From Citrobacter enshiensis (GTDB lineage: Bacteria > Pseudomonadota > Gammaproteobacteria > Enterobacterales > Enterobacteriaceae): a DNA stretch of 64,000 nucleotides. The notes beneath the pieces were generated by a model. It was not told the DNA's origin. It was given only the letters and a program-made list of their open reading frames with translations, and ran no database searches. The DNA lies in contig NZ_CP119862.1 of the NCBI RefSeq assembly GCF_029338175.1, forward strand, positions 1,178,001-1,242,000. The letters run 5' to 3'. A program made the position numbers and the translations under genes. Shown here piece after piece: positions 34,040 to 44,102 of the stretch (position 1 is its first letter; the number at the start of each line of letters is the position of its first letter).

Positions 34040-35338
34040 ATGACTGAAAGCAGTGTAACTGCGAGCGGGTCGCTTACAAGCAGCGATACCCGTCGCCGCG
34101 TATGGGCTATTGTGGGGGCATCATCCGGGAATCTGGTCGAATGGTTTGATTTCTATGTGTACTCGTTCTGCTCTCTCTATTTTGCCCACATTTTCTTCCC
34201 ATCAGGAAACACGACGACTCAGCTTTTACAAACTGCCGGCGTTTTTGCCGCAGGGTTTCTGATGCGCCCTATCGGCGGATGGTTATTTGGTCGAATTGCC
34301 GATAAACACGGTCGTAAAAAATCGATGCTGTTGTCGGTTTGTATGATGTGCATGGGATCGCTCGTGATCGCCTGCTTGCCCGGCTATGAGACCATTGGCA
34401 CCTGGGCTCCGGCGCTTTTGTTACTGGCTCGTTTGTTTCAAGGCTTGTCTGTTGGCGGGGAGTACGGAACCAGTGCAACCTATATGAGTGAAGTAGCCGT
34501 AGAAGGCCGTAAAGGGTTTTATGCCTCATTCCAGTATGTCACGTTGATCGGCGGACAACTTCTGGCATTGTTGGTTGTTGTGGTTCTCCAGCAAACACTG
34601 GATGATGCCGATCTAAGAGCATGGGGCTGGCGTATACCATTTGCGTTAGGTGCGGCATTGGCCATTGTCGCGTTGTGGTTACGTCGCCAACTGGATGAAA
34701 CTTCTCAGCAAGAAACACGCGCACTGAAAGAGGCGGGTTCTTTGAAGGGATTATGGCGTAACCGTAAAGCGTTCATGATGGTGCTGGGTTTTACGGCCGC
34801 TGGTTCGCTCTGTTTCTACACCTTCACAACGTATATGCAGAAGTATCTGGTCAATACCGCCGGAATGCATGCCAATGTGGCAAGCGGAATTATGACGGCG
34901 GCATTGTTCGTGTTTATGCTCATTCAGCCTTTGATTGGCGCGCTATCGGATAAAATCGGGCGCCGGACGTCGATGTTATGTTTTGGCTCTCTGGCCGCTA
35001 TTTTTACTGTGCCAATTCTCTCGGCATTACAGAACGTAACTTCGCCTTATGCCGCCTTTGGACTGGTCATGTGCGCGTTGCTCATCGTGAGTTTCTACAC
35101 GTCAATTAGCGGGATCCTGAAAGCCGAGATGTTCCCGGCACAGGTTCGTGCGTTAGGCGTTGGTCTTTCTTATGCCGTGGCGAATGCGTTGTTCGGGGGG
35201 TCTGCTGAATATGTTGCGTTGTCGCTGAAGTCCATTGGTATGGAGACGTCATTCTTCTGGTACGTTACGGCTATGGCTGTCGTGGCATTTTTTGTTTCGT
35301 TGATGCTGCACCGTAAAGGCAAAGGTCTGCGCCTTTAG
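34040..35338 (+). CDS. kgtP: Alpha-ketoglutarate/H+ symporter KgtP
   Basis: A 432-residue major facilitator superfamily transporter with 12 membrane segments. The MFS signature [13 protein letters not shown] between segments 2 and 3 and the second DKIGRRTS loop between 8 and 9 are present. It imports 2-oxoglutarate with protons. The ATG at 34040 matches the E. coli start; CAGGAG lies ten bases upstream. The stop codon overlaps that of the convergent yfiM by four bases. Confidence 0.97.
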   Translation: MTESSVTASGSLTSSDTRRRVWAIVGASSGNLVEWFDFYVYSFCSLYFAHIFFPSGNTTTQLLQTAGVFAAGFLMRPIGGWLFGRIADKHGRKKSMLLSVCMMCMGSLVIACLPGYETIGTWAPALLLLARLFQGLSVGGEYGTSATYMSEVAVEGRKGFYASFQYVTLIGGQLLALLVVVVLQQTLDDADLRAWGWRIPFALGAALAIVALWLRRQLDETSQQETRALKEAGSLKGLWRNRKAFMMVLGFTAAGSLCFYTFTTYMQKYLVNTAGMHANVASGIMTAALFVFMLIQPLIGALSDKIGRRTSMLCFGSLAAIFTVPILSALQNVTSPYAAFGLVMCALLIVSFYTSISGILKAEMFPAQVRALGVGLSYAVANALFGGSAEYVALSLKSIGMETSFFWYVTAMAVVAFFVSLMLHRKGKGLRL

Positions 35339-35658
35339 TTGTGGGCCATTTGCCAGACGGCGTAACCTGTGGTTGCGCCTGCAATATCCCAGACAAAATC
35401 TTTCCAGCTCCAGCCGCTCCCTTCGGGGCGGCTGTCCCACCATTCTTTTGATGCGCCAAGGCCAATAGAAAACATCAAACCGAATGCAGCACTGCGATCG
35501 CGGCTCATTCCCTGGTGTTGAGCATATTCATTTCCTGCGGCTGAGAGCATAGCTGAAGCGATAAAATGTTGCGCTTTATCCTGCCCGCTCCAGCGGTCAT
35601 TCGCCATATGGCTACAGCCGGTAAGAAGCAGAACAGCAATAAGGATAAAGAAGCGCAC
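35335..35658 (-). CDS. yfiM: Putative lipoprotein YfiM
   Basis: A 107-residue lipoprotein with lipobox LTG-Cys and the conserved [25 protein letters not shown] block; the C-terminal half has two hydrophobic stretches. I place the start at the GTG at 35658 because GGAGG lies five bases upstream and the length then equals E. coli YfiM; a GTG twelve bases further upstream is the alternative. Function unknown. Confidence 0.88.
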   Translation of the reverse strand: MRFFILIAVLLLTGCSHMANDRWSGQDKAQHFIASAMLSAAGNEYAQHQGMSRDRSAAFGLMFSIGLGASKEWWDSRPEGSGWSWKDFVWDIAGATTGYAVWQMAHN

Positions 35659-35673
35659 CGACACCTCCACAGG

Positions 35674-35704
35674 AAAAACCCCGTCACAGGACGGGGTTTT
35701 GTTT
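35674..35704 (-). terminator. pssA terminator
   Basis: Perfect 11-bp stem AAAACCCCGTC/GACGGGGTTTT (35675-35685, 35690-35700) with a four-base loop. Its right side touches the pssA stop codon, and its left side is 16 bases upstream of yfiM, so it insulates the two genes. Confidence 0.88.
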
Positions 35705-37058
35705 ACAGAATACGGCTAATTAATTTGTCGATTCGAATGCGGCGTAGTCGACGGATCAGCTTGCGGACTTTAACGGGGTAGTCAGCAATACTCTGCAGGT
35801 CGCGATAATGCTTAACAATCGTGGTATGCGTGCGGATAAGCTCCAGCTCTTTCTCACGCTGAGGTGCTAACTCCTGTTTTGGATCGTGGATCAAAATCGC
35901 GTTTTCAAGATCCAGACGCCAGGCCCGAGGATTCAGGTTGTTACCGGTGATGAGCATCCATTTGTCATCGACCCACATCCCTTTCAGATGATAGGTATTG
36001 TCGTCATCCTTCCACAGGCGCACAACGAGTTGATCGGTATTAACGTAATACTGCAGGCGGCTCAGGAAGCGACGCAGGTTAATCTCGTAAAGATAAGGAA
36101 GCGCGCCGATGATTTTGAACGGTTCATTCTCGGGGATGAAAAAGTCGTTCGCCGTTTTATCACCGACAATGATCTCGACCTTTTTGCCATCACGCAGTAA
36201 CTGAATAATGCTGCGCACCAGAACTGCAGGCAGGTTGAAATAAGGCGTACAAATAGTGAGCTTGTGCTCCGTGCACGGCATAAGATGGAAAATCGTCTTG
36301 TTCAGCAGACTGGATTTTCCTAATCCGACCAGTGGCGTCACGGACAGCTGTTCGTTATCGGCATCTCCCTGGAAATGGTATGACGCATCGCGTAGCTCCT
36401 GGCGGAACAAACGGATGTCATTTTTAATCTCAGGGCTTTTCGGACGATGCATATCATCCAGACGGTTCACGCCACGGCCGTTCATCAAATTCTGAGTGAC
36501 CCACTCATACATGATGTCCACCATTTGCGCATTGCGAATGAGCTGATAACGGTCGTAACGGTATTTATCATGTTGATGCAGATAAACATCGTTCAGGCTG
36601 GCGCCGCTATAGATGACGCTGTCATCGATAATAAAGCCTTTAAAATGCAGGACGCCAAGTGCTTCACGCGTGTTAACCGGTACGCCGTAGACCGGAATCT
36701 CGATACCGGGATTTTCTTGCGCCATTCGGCAATACCAGTCAGCGTTGGTGTTGGACGCTGCTGCGCCAATACGCCCACGCTGCGCACGATGCCAGTCGAC
36801 AAGCACCCGGACATCCAGCTCAGGACGCTGCCGTTTAGCCGCATAAAGCGCGTCGAGTATGCCCTTGCCGCCATCATCCTGTTCAAGATACAGGGCAATA
36901 ATGCAAATACGTCGTGTCGCGCTGGCTATTTTCTCCAGCAGAGTCTCCCTGAAATTAGCGGGAGCATAAAAGAAATCTACATCATCAACTGACTGAGAAA
37001 TCTTAGGTAGTTGGGCAAGGTGTTGTTGATGTTTATTACGCTTAAATTTTGACAACAT
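35703..37058 (-). CDS. pssA: Phosphatidylserine synthase
   Basis: A 451-residue enzyme of the phospholipase D superfamily with two HKD motifs, [10 protein letters not shown] and [23 protein letters not shown]. It transfers the phosphatidyl group from CDP-diacylglycerol to serine, the committed step to phosphatidylethanolamine. The very basic C terminus ([20 protein letters not shown]) fits its association with membranes and ribosomes. The second of two adjacent ATGs (37058) gives the E. coli length. Confidence 0.98.
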   Translation of the reverse strand: MLSKFKRNKHQQHLAQLPKISQSVDDVDFFYAPANFRETLLEKIASATRRICIIALYLEQDDGGKGILDALYAAKRQRPELDVRVLVDWHRAQRGRIGAAASNTNADWYCRMAQENPGIEIPVYGVPVNTREALGVLHFKGFIIDDSVIYSGASLNDVYLHQHDKYRYDRYQLIRNAQMVDIMYEWVTQNLMNGRGVNRLDDMHRPKSPEIKNDIRLFRQELRDASYHFQGDADNEQLSVTPLVGLGKSSLLNKTIFHLMPCTEHKLTICTPYFNLPAVLVRSIIQLLRDGKKVEIIVGDKTANDFFIPENEPFKIIGALPYLYEINLRRFLSRLQYYVNTDQLVVRLWKDDDNTYHLKGMWVDDKWMLITGNNLNPRAWRLDLENAILIHDPKQELAPQREKELELIRTHTTIVKHYRDLQSIADYPVKVRKLIRRLRRIRIDKLISRIL

Positions 37059-37172
37059 CACAGTGCATTTCTTCTCTGTTCATTGAAGGGTCCTCTGTAC
37101 TATGCAGACGACATAAGCGGGCAATGATAACATCAGTACCCGTTAAAGTGGTCAACATTTCCAGTACCTTAC

Positions 37173-39833
37173 TCACGATTCCTCATATTGGGCAAGATTA
37201 AGCGTTAGCCCAACAATCCCGTCTTCGAGCTGGATATCAACCTCAAACCCGAGCTTTCTGGCCAGTGCCACCATGCCGCGATTGTTTGGCATCGTAATAC
37301 CATTGAGGCGTCTCAGTCCGTGATCCCGAGTATAAGCAATCAATTTTTCCATTAATCGACGACCCAAACCTAATCCCTTGAGATCTGAGCGCACCAGTAC
37401 AGCAAACTCAGCATCGATATTATCCGGGTCGGAGATCGCGCGCGTAACGCCGAGGATCTCCTCAGTGCGATCATGACGACGTACGGCGACAAATGCCATT
37501 TCCCGATCGTAGTCGATCTGCGTCATGTTGGCTAAATCTTCATGGGTGAATTCGTTGATCTCGCTAAAATAACGATAATAAAGATCTTCTTTTGTGACCT
37601 GGGAAATGAACTGCTGAAGCTGCGGTTCATCCTCAGGGAGAATAGGGCGGAACAGGCAACGTTCGCCATTTTTCATCTCCACCCACTCTTCGAGATGTTG
37701 CGGATAAGGACGTACAGCAAGCCGGCTTTCGTTATCACCTTCGAAAGGGGCGATATCCAGCGTCACATCAAGCGCCGTGAATTCGTCAGCGGATGCGAGC
37801 AACGGATGGATATCCAGACGCTGAATTTCCGGGCAATCGACGATCAGGTTCGACACCTGCACCAGCAACTGACTTAAACCTGCGACATCCAGCGGACGTA
37901 GCGCGCTCCGACCGCGGATTTTTTTATTTTTTATTCCCTGAATCACTAAATAGCGTGCCAGATTCATGTTTAGCGGCGGCAGCGCAACGACAGCCTGCTC
38001 TTCAGGACGCCACTCCATGCCACCTTCGCCAAGCATAATCAGAGGACCAAATACCGGATCGTGTTCCACCACCACACGCAACTCTTGCGCACCCGCACGG
38101 TTGGCCATGCTTTGTACCAACAGTCCGTGGATCCGCGCCTGCGGCCAGGCCATTTTTACACGATCAAATATGGCATTGGCGGCCTGCTGAACTTCATTTG
38201 CCGTACGCAGGTACAGCATTACCCCCTGAACTTCAGACTTATGCGGAATATCCGGAGAGCGCAGTTTTAACGCAACCGGATAGCCAATTTGTTCCGCGAT
38301 ATGCACGGCTTCCGCACTGTCACTGGCAATCCAGGTCGGCAACGTCTGCAAGCCGTAGGCCTGCAGAATAGGCTGAACTTCATGGGTATCCAGTGACGTT
38401 GCACCGTCATCAATGGCCTGCTGCAGTAGCTTGTGCGCCTCTGTCGTATTTGACGTCAGGTTTGTCGGTAGTGCTGGCGTTTCCCGCAGTTGCTTCTGGT
38501 TCCGGCGGTATTCGACCATGTGCATAAAGGCCGTAATCGTGCCTTCCGGCGTACGATAGGTGGGCAGTCCCGCTTCGCTGAACAATTTGCGAGCTTCCTG
38601 AGAGGAGAATTCGCCACACCAGTTGGTCAGCAACGAAACGTATTTCCCTCTGGGATGATGCTTCACCGCTTCAATCAGCGCGTGAGCGTTTTCGGTTCCC
38701 GGGGCGACGGCGCTGGGGGAGTGGATCACCATCAATGCATCGAAATCCTGGCTGGCCAGCAAAATGTCCACCGTTTTGACAAAATGATCGCTGCTGGCGT
38801 CATCACACAGATTCAATGGGTTAGCGATGTTGACGTGGTCAGGCAGCGCTTCTCTCAGTTTGCTGCATGTCTCTTCGCTCAACGTGGCTAATTTGCCATT
38901 ACGTGACCAAAGCTCATCCAGCGCCAGGGCGGCAGGGGCTGCGCCATTACTGATGATCATCAGCCTGTCACCGCGCAGTGGGCGCATGTGGCTTAAGGTT
39001 TCGACCGCAGAGAAGAGTTCGTGGGTATCCCGGACGCGCAACAACCCCGCACGCTGAATCGCGGCATCCCATGCGGGGTCCATTCCCGCGCTGGTGTTGA
39101 GTAAACGCTGAGCTGCCGGACTACGGCCACTTTTAATGACCAGAATCGGTTTATTACGCGACGCGCTACGGGCGGCAGAAACAAAGCGCCGGGCATCGCT
39201 TAAATGTTCAAGGTAAAGCAGGATTGCGCTGGTCTTGCTGTCTCGCGCAAGGTAGTCCAGCAATTCATCAACATCAATATCCAGACTGTCGCCTAGCGCG
39301 ATAAAGTAGGAAAAGCCCATTTCCCGCTGCTGCGCCCAGTCCAGAATGGTATTGGAGACTGCCGCTGACTGCGAAATAAACGCGAGCTTGCCGCGCTTAA
39401 TCGGCACAGGCGAGAAACTGGCGTTCAGGCCCTGCCAGGGGGCCAGTAATCCCAGACTATTCGGGCCAAGAAGCCGCATGTTGAAACGTCGGGCGCAGGA
39501 CTGAAGCTCAGCATGCTGAGACGCTGGAGCCGACAAAATAATGCAGGTTTTGCACCCTTTCTCTCCCAGCGCCTCCAGTAGAGCAAGATTGCGGCTGGCA
39601 TTGGTACAAAGGACCGCGAGATCGGGCGTAAAAGGCAGGCTGGCAATATCGGGCCAGGCAAGAACGCCTAAAACCGCCTTCCAGGTGGGCGTCACCGGCA
39701 GGACGGGACCGTTGAAGCCTCCGGCCAGCAGGTTACGCATCATCAGATAGCCCGCCCGGTGGGGCTTCATTGACGCGCCAATCACCGCAATAGATTTTGG
39801 TCGCAGTAGCGCTTCCAGACCACGCTGACTCAT
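37173..39833 (-). CDS. pka: Protein lysine acetyltransferase Pka (PatZ/YfiQ)
   Basis: An 886-residue protein with an NDP-forming acyl-CoA synthetase region (CoA-binding Rossmann domain SIAVIGASMKPHRAGYLM at residues 14-31, ATP-grasp region near 490-690) and a C-terminal GNAT acetyltransferase domain (about 725-880; GLGLGRRLMEKL). It acetylates acetyl-CoA synthetase and other proteins from acetyl-CoA. The synthetase domain is considered regulatory. It follows tapT by 35 bp and is probably cotranscribed with it. Confidence 0.96.
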   Translation of the reverse strand: MSQRGLEALLRPKSIAVIGASMKPHRAGYLMMRNLLAGGFNGPVLPVTPTWKAVLGVLAWPDIASLPFTPDLAVLCTNASRNLALLEALGEKGCKTCIILSAPASQHAELQSCARRFNMRLLGPNSLGLLAPWQGLNASFSPVPIKRGKLAFISQSAAVSNTILDWAQQREMGFSYFIALGDSLDIDVDELLDYLARDSKTSAILLYLEHLSDARRFVSAARSASRNKPILVIKSGRSPAAQRLLNTSAGMDPAWDAAIQRAGLLRVRDTHELFSAVETLSHMRPLRGDRLMIISNGAAPAALALDELWSRNGKLATLSEETCSKLREALPDHVNIANPLNLCDDASSDHFVKTVDILLASQDFDALMVIHSPSAVAPGTENAHALIEAVKHHPRGKYVSLLTNWCGEFSSQEARKLFSEAGLPTYRTPEGTITAFMHMVEYRRNQKQLRETPALPTNLTSNTTEAHKLLQQAIDDGATSLDTHEVQPILQAYGLQTLPTWIASDSAEAVHIAEQIGYPVALKLRSPDIPHKSEVQGVMLYLRTANEVQQAANAIFDRVKMAWPQARIHGLLVQSMANRAGAQELRVVVEHDPVFGPLIMLGEGGMEWRPEEQAVVALPPLNMNLARYLVIQGIKNKKIRGRSALRPLDVAGLSQLLVQVSNLIVDCPEIQRLDIHPLLASADEFTALDVTLDIAPFEGDNESRLAVRPYPQHLEEWVEMKNGERCLFRPILPEDEPQLQQFISQVTKEDLYYRYFSEINEFTHEDLANMTQIDYDREMAFVAVRRHDRTEEILGVTRAISDPDNIDAEFAVLVRSDLKGLGLGRRLMEKLIAYTRDHGLRRLNGITMPNNRGMVALARKLGFEVDIQLEDGIVGLTLNLAQYEES

Positions 39834-39868
39834 ATCGGCTTCCTTATGTCACCAGTGACCGAATGATT

Positions 39869-40567
39869 TTAAACGCTTTCTGATGAGTCTGCTGTGACGC
39901 TCCCTTGATGTTGCGTTTTTCCTGCCAGGTAACGCGTTTTAAAGCGAGAGAAGTGTTCGCCCAGGCTGCTTGCTGCTTTGGCGTCGCCAGCCAGATCCAG
40001 CAGCGCAATGGCCACTTCGGCGGTGCAGTATTGCCCCTGTGCATGGACTTCGCGCAGGTGGTAAGCGGAAAGCCGTGATAGATCGACTGAAATCACCGGC
40101 AGGTTGTCGAGATAAGGGCTCTTACGAAACATTTTACGCGCTTCCGGCCAGGTTCCGTCGAGCATAATAAAGAGCGGTGGTTTGCCTGTGGGGGGAGTGA
40201 AAATCACCTCACGCTCTTCATCTGCATAGGAGGCAGGAAACACCACCATCGGTTGATAATCCGGGTTTTTCACCAGATCGAGCAGCGCCTGAGGCGGTTC
40301 TGTGCGCGACCACTGAAATGCGGTGGTATCGGGTAAAATATCCGCAATTAAACGCCCCGTATTGCTGGGCTTCATCGGCTCGGTATCAAACATCACCAGA
40401 CAAAAGCGACTTTTCGCTTGCGAAGGGGTTAGCGTATCGCACAGGCATTGTTTCAATGGCAGCAGGCATCGCTGACAGCGACGAATGCGGTTACCTCTGG
40501 CAAGAAAAGGACGCGTGGCGCGCGCGAGGCGTTCGGCGCGTAACTGGAGAACAGCGTTATCAGTCAT
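39869..40567 (-). CDS. tapT: tRNA acp3U47 synthase TapT (DTW domain)
   Basis: A 232-residue DTW-domain protein. Four cysteines in RRCQRCLLPLKQCLCD form the zinc-binding site and the name-giving D-x-T-W motif is in LDGTWPEARKM. TapT transfers the aminocarboxypropyl group of S-adenosylmethionine to uridine 47 of tRNAs. Length equals E. coli YfiP/TapT. Upstream of pka in the same direction. Confidence 0.95.
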   Translation of the reverse strand: MTDNAVLQLRAERLARATRPFLARGNRIRRCQRCLLPLKQCLCDTLTPSQAKSRFCLVMFDTEPMKPSNTGRLIADILPDTTAFQWSRTEPPQALLDLVKNPDYQPMVVFPASYADEEREVIFTPPTGKPPLFIMLDGTWPEARKMFRKSPYLDNLPVISVDLSRLSAYHLREVHAQGQYCTAEVAIALLDLAGDAKAASSLGEHFSRFKTRYLAGKTQHQGSVTADSSESV

Positions 40568-40636
40568 GGGAGAATGCGTTGAAAAACGCTATTGTCGCAG
40601 AGGTGAAAACGGGGCACAAGATGCGCCCCGGAGAGA

Positions 40637-41056
40637 TTACAGCGATTCGTTAAGCCAGCTATCAAAAGGGGCTTTTGGCACTGCGCCATTCAGCATATCG
40701 ACAACTTCGCCTTTCTTGAAAATCATGATGGTTGGGATACTACGAATGCCAAAACGGGCGCTCAGTTCACGTTCCGCTTCCGTATTCACTTTTACAAAGC
40801 GAACTTTGCCGCTACGCTCTTCGGCGACATCTTCAAAGATCGGGGCAAAATTACGGCATGGACCGCACCACGGTGCCCAGAAATCAACCACCACAGGGAG
40901 ATCGTCCTTCAGCAGTTTATCCAGCGTTTCACCGGTCGCATTGATCACTTCTCCGTCAAACAGGTCGTGACCACAGCGTCCGCATTTTGCCGCTTCCTCA
41001 ATACGATCATCGGGAATGCGGTTGATAGCCTGGCAGCTGGTACAAACGGTATTCAT
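40637..41056 (-). CDS. trxC: Thioredoxin 2
   Basis: A 139-residue thioredoxin with an extra N-terminal zinc-finger domain (two CxxC pairs: CTSC and CGRC) followed by the thioredoxin fold with active site WCGPC. It reduces disulphides in the cytoplasm and in E. coli is induced by OxyR. Start at [15 protein letters not shown] (41056); an in-frame extension to 41098 is not conserved. Confidence 0.98.
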   Translation of the reverse strand: MNTVCTSCQAINRIPDDRIEEAAKCGRCGHDLFDGEVINATGETLDKLLKDDLPVVVDFWAPWCGPCRNFAPIFEDVAEERSGKVRFVKVNTEAERELSARFGIRSIPTIMIFKKGEVVDMLNGAVPKAPFDSWLNESL

Positions 41057-41264
41057 AACTAACCTCTGGAAGAGTAGGGCAGACTTCCCGACAATCACGT
41101 CGGTATGTTTCTATTATGTTACATATTATCGGGGAGACTGTTTTAAACAACAATGTGTTTTATTCGATGAGTACAATAGTCATTAGCTTTTAAATGAAAT
41201 AATGGCTAACCGATGGCACATCAGGTAATCTGCGCGCTTCGCGCAGCGCAGGTGGAGAAAAGAA

Positions 41265-42344
41265 ATGAGCGACGAACTGAAGAACAAAAACGGCAAGGTC
41301 AAAGTGATGTACGTCCGCAGTGACGATGACTCGGACAAACGCACCCAAAATCCACGTACTGGTAAAGGCGGCGGTCGCCCCGGTACTTCCCGAGCCGAAG
41401 GCGGTCGTCGCCCTGCCCGTGATGACAGAAAGGGTCCGAACAGCGATCGCGGCCGTGAACGTGGTCGTGACCGCGATGTTGAACGCGACCGTAAACGTGA
41501 AGACTCACCGTGGCGTACGGTTTCCCGTGCCCCGGGCGATGAAACGACGGAAAAAGCCGATCACGGCGGAATCAGCGGCAAAAGTTTTATCGATCCTGAA
41601 GTATTGCGCCGCCAACGTGCGGAAGAGACCCGCGTCTACGGCGAGAATGCCTGTCAGGCTCTGTTCCAGAGCCGTCCGGATGCGATTGTTCGTGCCTGGT
41701 TTATTCAGAGCGTGACCCCGCGTTTTAAAGAAGCGCTGCGCTGGATGGCGGCAAACCGCAAAGCTTATCACGTGGTTGACGAAGCGGAACTGGCGAAAGC
41801 CTCGGGTACGGAACACCACGGCGGCGTCTGTTTCCTGATCAAAAAACGCAATGGTACGACGGTTAAGCAGTGGGTAGGTCAGGCGGGGGCGCAGGATTGT
41901 GTGCTGGCGCTGGAAGATATTGCTAACCCGCACAACCTCGGCGGTATGATGCGTAGTTGTGCGCACTTTGGCGTGAAAGGCGTCGTGGTGCAGGATGCAG
42001 CACTGCTGGAGTCTGGTGCGGCGATCCGTACTGCTGAAGGTGGCGCAGAGCATGTGCAACCGATCACGGGCGACAGCCTGGTTGACGTGCTGGATGATTT
42101 CCGTCAGGCGGGTTACACCGTGGTCACGACGTCCAGCGCTCAGGGTAAACCGCTGTTTGCTACCGCACTGCCTGAGAAAATGGTGCTGGTGCTAGGTCGT
42201 GAACGCGACGCCTTGCCGGAAGCAGCACTTTCTGCAGACGACCTGTGCGTTGCGATTGACGGTACGGGTAATGTTGACACGCTCAACGTCTCAGTGGCGA
42301 CAGGTGTGTTGCTTGCTGAGTGGTGGCGTCAAAACAAAGCGTAA
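41265..42344 (+). CDS. yfiF: SpoU-family RNA methyltransferase YfiF
   Basis: A 359-residue protein with a C-terminal SpoU (TrmH) trefoil-knot methyltransferase domain ([57 protein letters not shown]) and a substrate-binding middle domain. The N-terminal 90 residues are disordered and very basic, with an arginine/aspartate-rich stretch ([19 protein letters not shown], about residues 66-84) that makes it 14 residues longer than E. coli YfiF. The RNA target is not established. A CTGCGCG/CGCGCAG hairpin (41230-41246) ends six bases before the ribosome-binding site. Confidence 0.93.
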   Translation: MSDELKNKNGKVKVMYVRSDDDSDKRTQNPRTGKGGGRPGTSRAEGGRRPARDDRKGPNSDRGRERGRDRDVERDRKREDSPWRTVSRAPGDETTEKADHGGISGKSFIDPEVLRRQRAEETRVYGENACQALFQSRPDAIVRAWFIQSVTPRFKEALRWMAANRKAYHVVDEAELAKASGTEHHGGVCFLIKKRNGTTVKQWVGQAGAQDCVLALEDIANPHNLGGMMRSCAHFGVKGVVVQDAALLESGAAIRTAEGGAEHVQPITGDSLVDVLDDFRQAGYTVVTTSSAQGKPLFATALPEKMVLVLGRERDALPEAALSADDLCVAIDGTGNVDTLNVSVATGVLLAEWWRQNKA

Positions 42345-42361
42345 TTGCGCTTTGTGTGTTA

Positions 42362-42423
42362 GCCGGATAAGGCGCTTGCGCTGCCATCCGGCGATGTGCC
42401 CGGTGGCGCGATGCTTACCGGGC
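42362..42423. repeat. REP pair between yfiF and ung
   Basis: REP unit GCCGGATAAGGCGCTTGCGC.. at 42362-42392 followed by a second, divergent unit at 42398-42423 (GCCCGGTGGCGCGATGC..). They lie between two convergent genes. Confidence 0.85.
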
Positions 42424-42440
42424 TCACAACCTGCAATACG

Positions 42441-43130
42441 TTATTCACTCTTCTCCGGTACCACGGGCATCCAGTCAATTGGCTTTTCGCCACGCTGTTC
42501 CAGCCACTGATTTGTCAGAACAAAGTGATTGCTGCCAAAGAAACCACGATGCGCGGACAGCGGCGACGGATGTGGCGCTTTCAACACGTGGTGACGCTGT
42601 GTGTCAATAATGGCGCCTTTCTTCTGCGCGTGTGAACCCCAGAGTAAAAACACCACCCCTTCCCGATGTTCATTGATCAGACTGATGACCTTATCGGTGA
42701 ATGTTTCCCAGCCGAGGCTGGCGTGTGAATGCGCCTGGCCCGCCCGCACGGTTAGCACGGTATTGAGCAGCAACACGCCCTGACGCGCCCAACTTTCCAG
42801 ATAACCATGCGCGGGGCGCGTAAAGCCTGGTATTGAGGCCTCCAGCTCTTTATACATATTTAACAGCGACGGAGGTGTGGCGATCCCAGGAAGCACTGAG
42901 AAGGCAAGGCCATGCGCCTGTCCGGGGCCATGATAAGGGTCTTGCCCCAGAATCACGACTTTAACATCACCCAGCTCAGTGAAGCGGAACGCATTGAAGA
43001 CGTCCTTTTGCGGCGGATAAATCGTCATTCCTGACTGACGTTCTCCAGCGACGGTATGTAGCGTGTTAACAAAGTAAGGCTGCTGTTTTTCATCAGCCAG
43101 TACGTCATGCCAGGTTAATTCGGTGGCCAT
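42441..43130 (-). CDS. ung: Uracil-DNA glycosylase
   Basis: A 229-residue family 1 UDG. The catalytic water-activating motif GQDPYHG, the [12 protein letters not shown] segment and the DNA-intercalating [17 protein letters not shown] loop are all intact. It removes uracil from DNA to start base excision repair. Start at [11 protein letters not shown] (43130). Confidence 0.98.
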   Translation of the reverse strand: MATELTWHDVLADEKQQPYFVNTLHTVAGERQSGMTIYPPQKDVFNAFRFTELGDVKVVILGQDPYHGPGQAHGLAFSVLPGIATPPSLLNMYKELEASIPGFTRPAHGYLESWARQGVLLLNTVLTVRAGQAHSHASLGWETFTDKVISLINEHREGVVFLLWGSHAQKKGAIIDTQRHHVLKAPHPSPLSAHRGFFGSNHFVLTNQWLEQRGEKPIDWMPVVPEKSE

Positions 43131-43272
43131 CTCGCTCTCCTGCGAATTTTTCAATGCGCCTAGCTTAACTGCTTCTTTCTATGGTGCAAAATTCTGCATG
43201 CCGCAAAGCCGACCTTCCGCTAAAGAATGTTGAAAATTTATGTAAAAAGTTTATCGATGTATGGGATGTAAG

Positions 43273-43367
43273 TTGATGTAAAACAATAAAATCCACCCAT
43301 CACCCTTTTCATGGTGTGGTTTTTATTGATTTAAATCAAAGAATCAAGGGTGTGTGAGGGGTATATA
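43273..43367 (+). promoter_or_regulatory. grcA promoter with tandem FNR boxes
   Basis: A perfect FNR site TTGAT-TTAA-ATCAA lies at 43326-43339 and a weaker one, TTGAT-GTAA-AACAA, at 43273-43286, exactly 53 bases upstream. A TATATA -10 element at 43362-43367 puts the start point near 43373, so the sites fall near -40.5 and -93.5, as established for E. coli yfiD (grcA), where the upstream site moderates activation. Confidence 0.9.
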
Positions 43368-43447
43368 TACACTCAAGCAACAATGGTTTTACCAATTGGC
43401 CGTGATAGGCCAACCGAAATCAAATAATTTTGCCGGGGAGGCATCAC

Positions 43448-43831
43448 ATGATTACAGGTATCCAGATTACTAAAGCTGCTAACGACGACCTGCTGAACTC
43501 TTTCTGGCTGCTGGACAGCGAAAAAGGCGAAGCACGCTGCATCGTTGCGAAAGCAGGTTTCTCAGCAGATGAAGTCGTTGCCGTAAGCAAACTGGGCGAA
43601 ATCGAATACCGTGAAGTTCCGGTAGACGTGCAACCGGAAGTTCGCGTGGAAGGCGGTCAGCACCTGAACGTTAACGTTCTGCGTCGCGAAACACTGGAAG
43701 ATGCAGTTAAGCATCCGGAAAAATATCCGCAGCTGACCATCCGTGTTTCTGGCTATGCCGTGCGTTTTAACTCTCTGACGCCAGAACAGCAGCGCGACGT
43801 TATCGCTCGTACCTTTACTGAGAGCCTGTAA
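43448..43831 (+). CDS. grcA: Autonomous glycyl radical cofactor GrcA (YfiD)
   Basis: A 127-residue protein homologous to the C terminus of pyruvate formate-lyase, with the glycyl-radical motif RVSGYAVRF. When oxygen breaks PflB at its radical site, GrcA replaces the lost part and restores activity. The ATG at 43448 follows a GGGGAGG ribosome-binding site. Strongly expressed under low oxygen or acid; the tandem FNR boxes upstream explain the former. Confidence 0.98.
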   Translation: MITGIQITKAANDDLLNSFWLLDSEKGEARCIVAKAGFSADEVVAVSKLGEIEYREVPVDVQPEVRVEGGQHLNVNVLRRETLEDAVKHPEKYPQLTIRVSGYAVRFNSLTPEQQRDVIARTFTESL

Positions 43832-43866
43832 GGCTCACGGGGGAATCCCCCAGTAATCCGATAATC

Positions 43867-43901
43867 AAAAGCGGAAGATGCAAGTGCATCTTCCGCTTTT
43901 T
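43867..43901 (+). terminator. grcA terminator
   Basis: Sixteen-base perfect inverted repeat AAAAGCGGAAGATGCA/TGCATCTTCCGCTTTT followed by T. Confidence 0.93.
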
Positions 43902-43909
43902 GCATTCCA

Positions 43910-43987
43910 TCAGTAAAAAATCCGCGCGGCGTAGTAGACCAACAGCATTAAAGAACTGCCATTCAATACGACATTGCTTTCAATCAT
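43910..43987 (-). CDS. Candidate 25-residue hydrophobic small protein
   Basis: A 25-codon ORF starting at ATG 43987-43985, preceded by AGGG five bases upstream, with a hydrophobic C-terminal half (LMLLVYYAARIFY). It lies between the srmB and grcA terminators, so if expressed it needs its own promoter in the 80 bases before it. I do not recognise it and cannot exclude chance. Confidence 0.25.
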   Translation of the reverse strand: MIESNVVLNGSSLMLLVYYAARIFY

Positions 43988-44068
43988 GGGCACCCTACGG
44001 GAAAAGCCGTCAGCCCGGCAATACAGATTTTTATGGCGTGCGTCGAGGCGTGTTTTGCCGCAGAAGAT

Positions 44069-44096
44069 AAAAAAATGCCGGGCTAAATAACCCGGC
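44069..44096 (-). terminator. srmB terminator
   Basis: GCCGGG/CCCGGC stem with an eight-base loop followed, on the minus strand, by seven T. Confidence 0.88.
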
Positions 44097-44102
44097 GATT
44101 TT

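Noticed and set aside
40318-40970. Plus-strand frames opposite tapT and trxC
   Set aside because: They are shadows of well-conserved genes on the minus strand.
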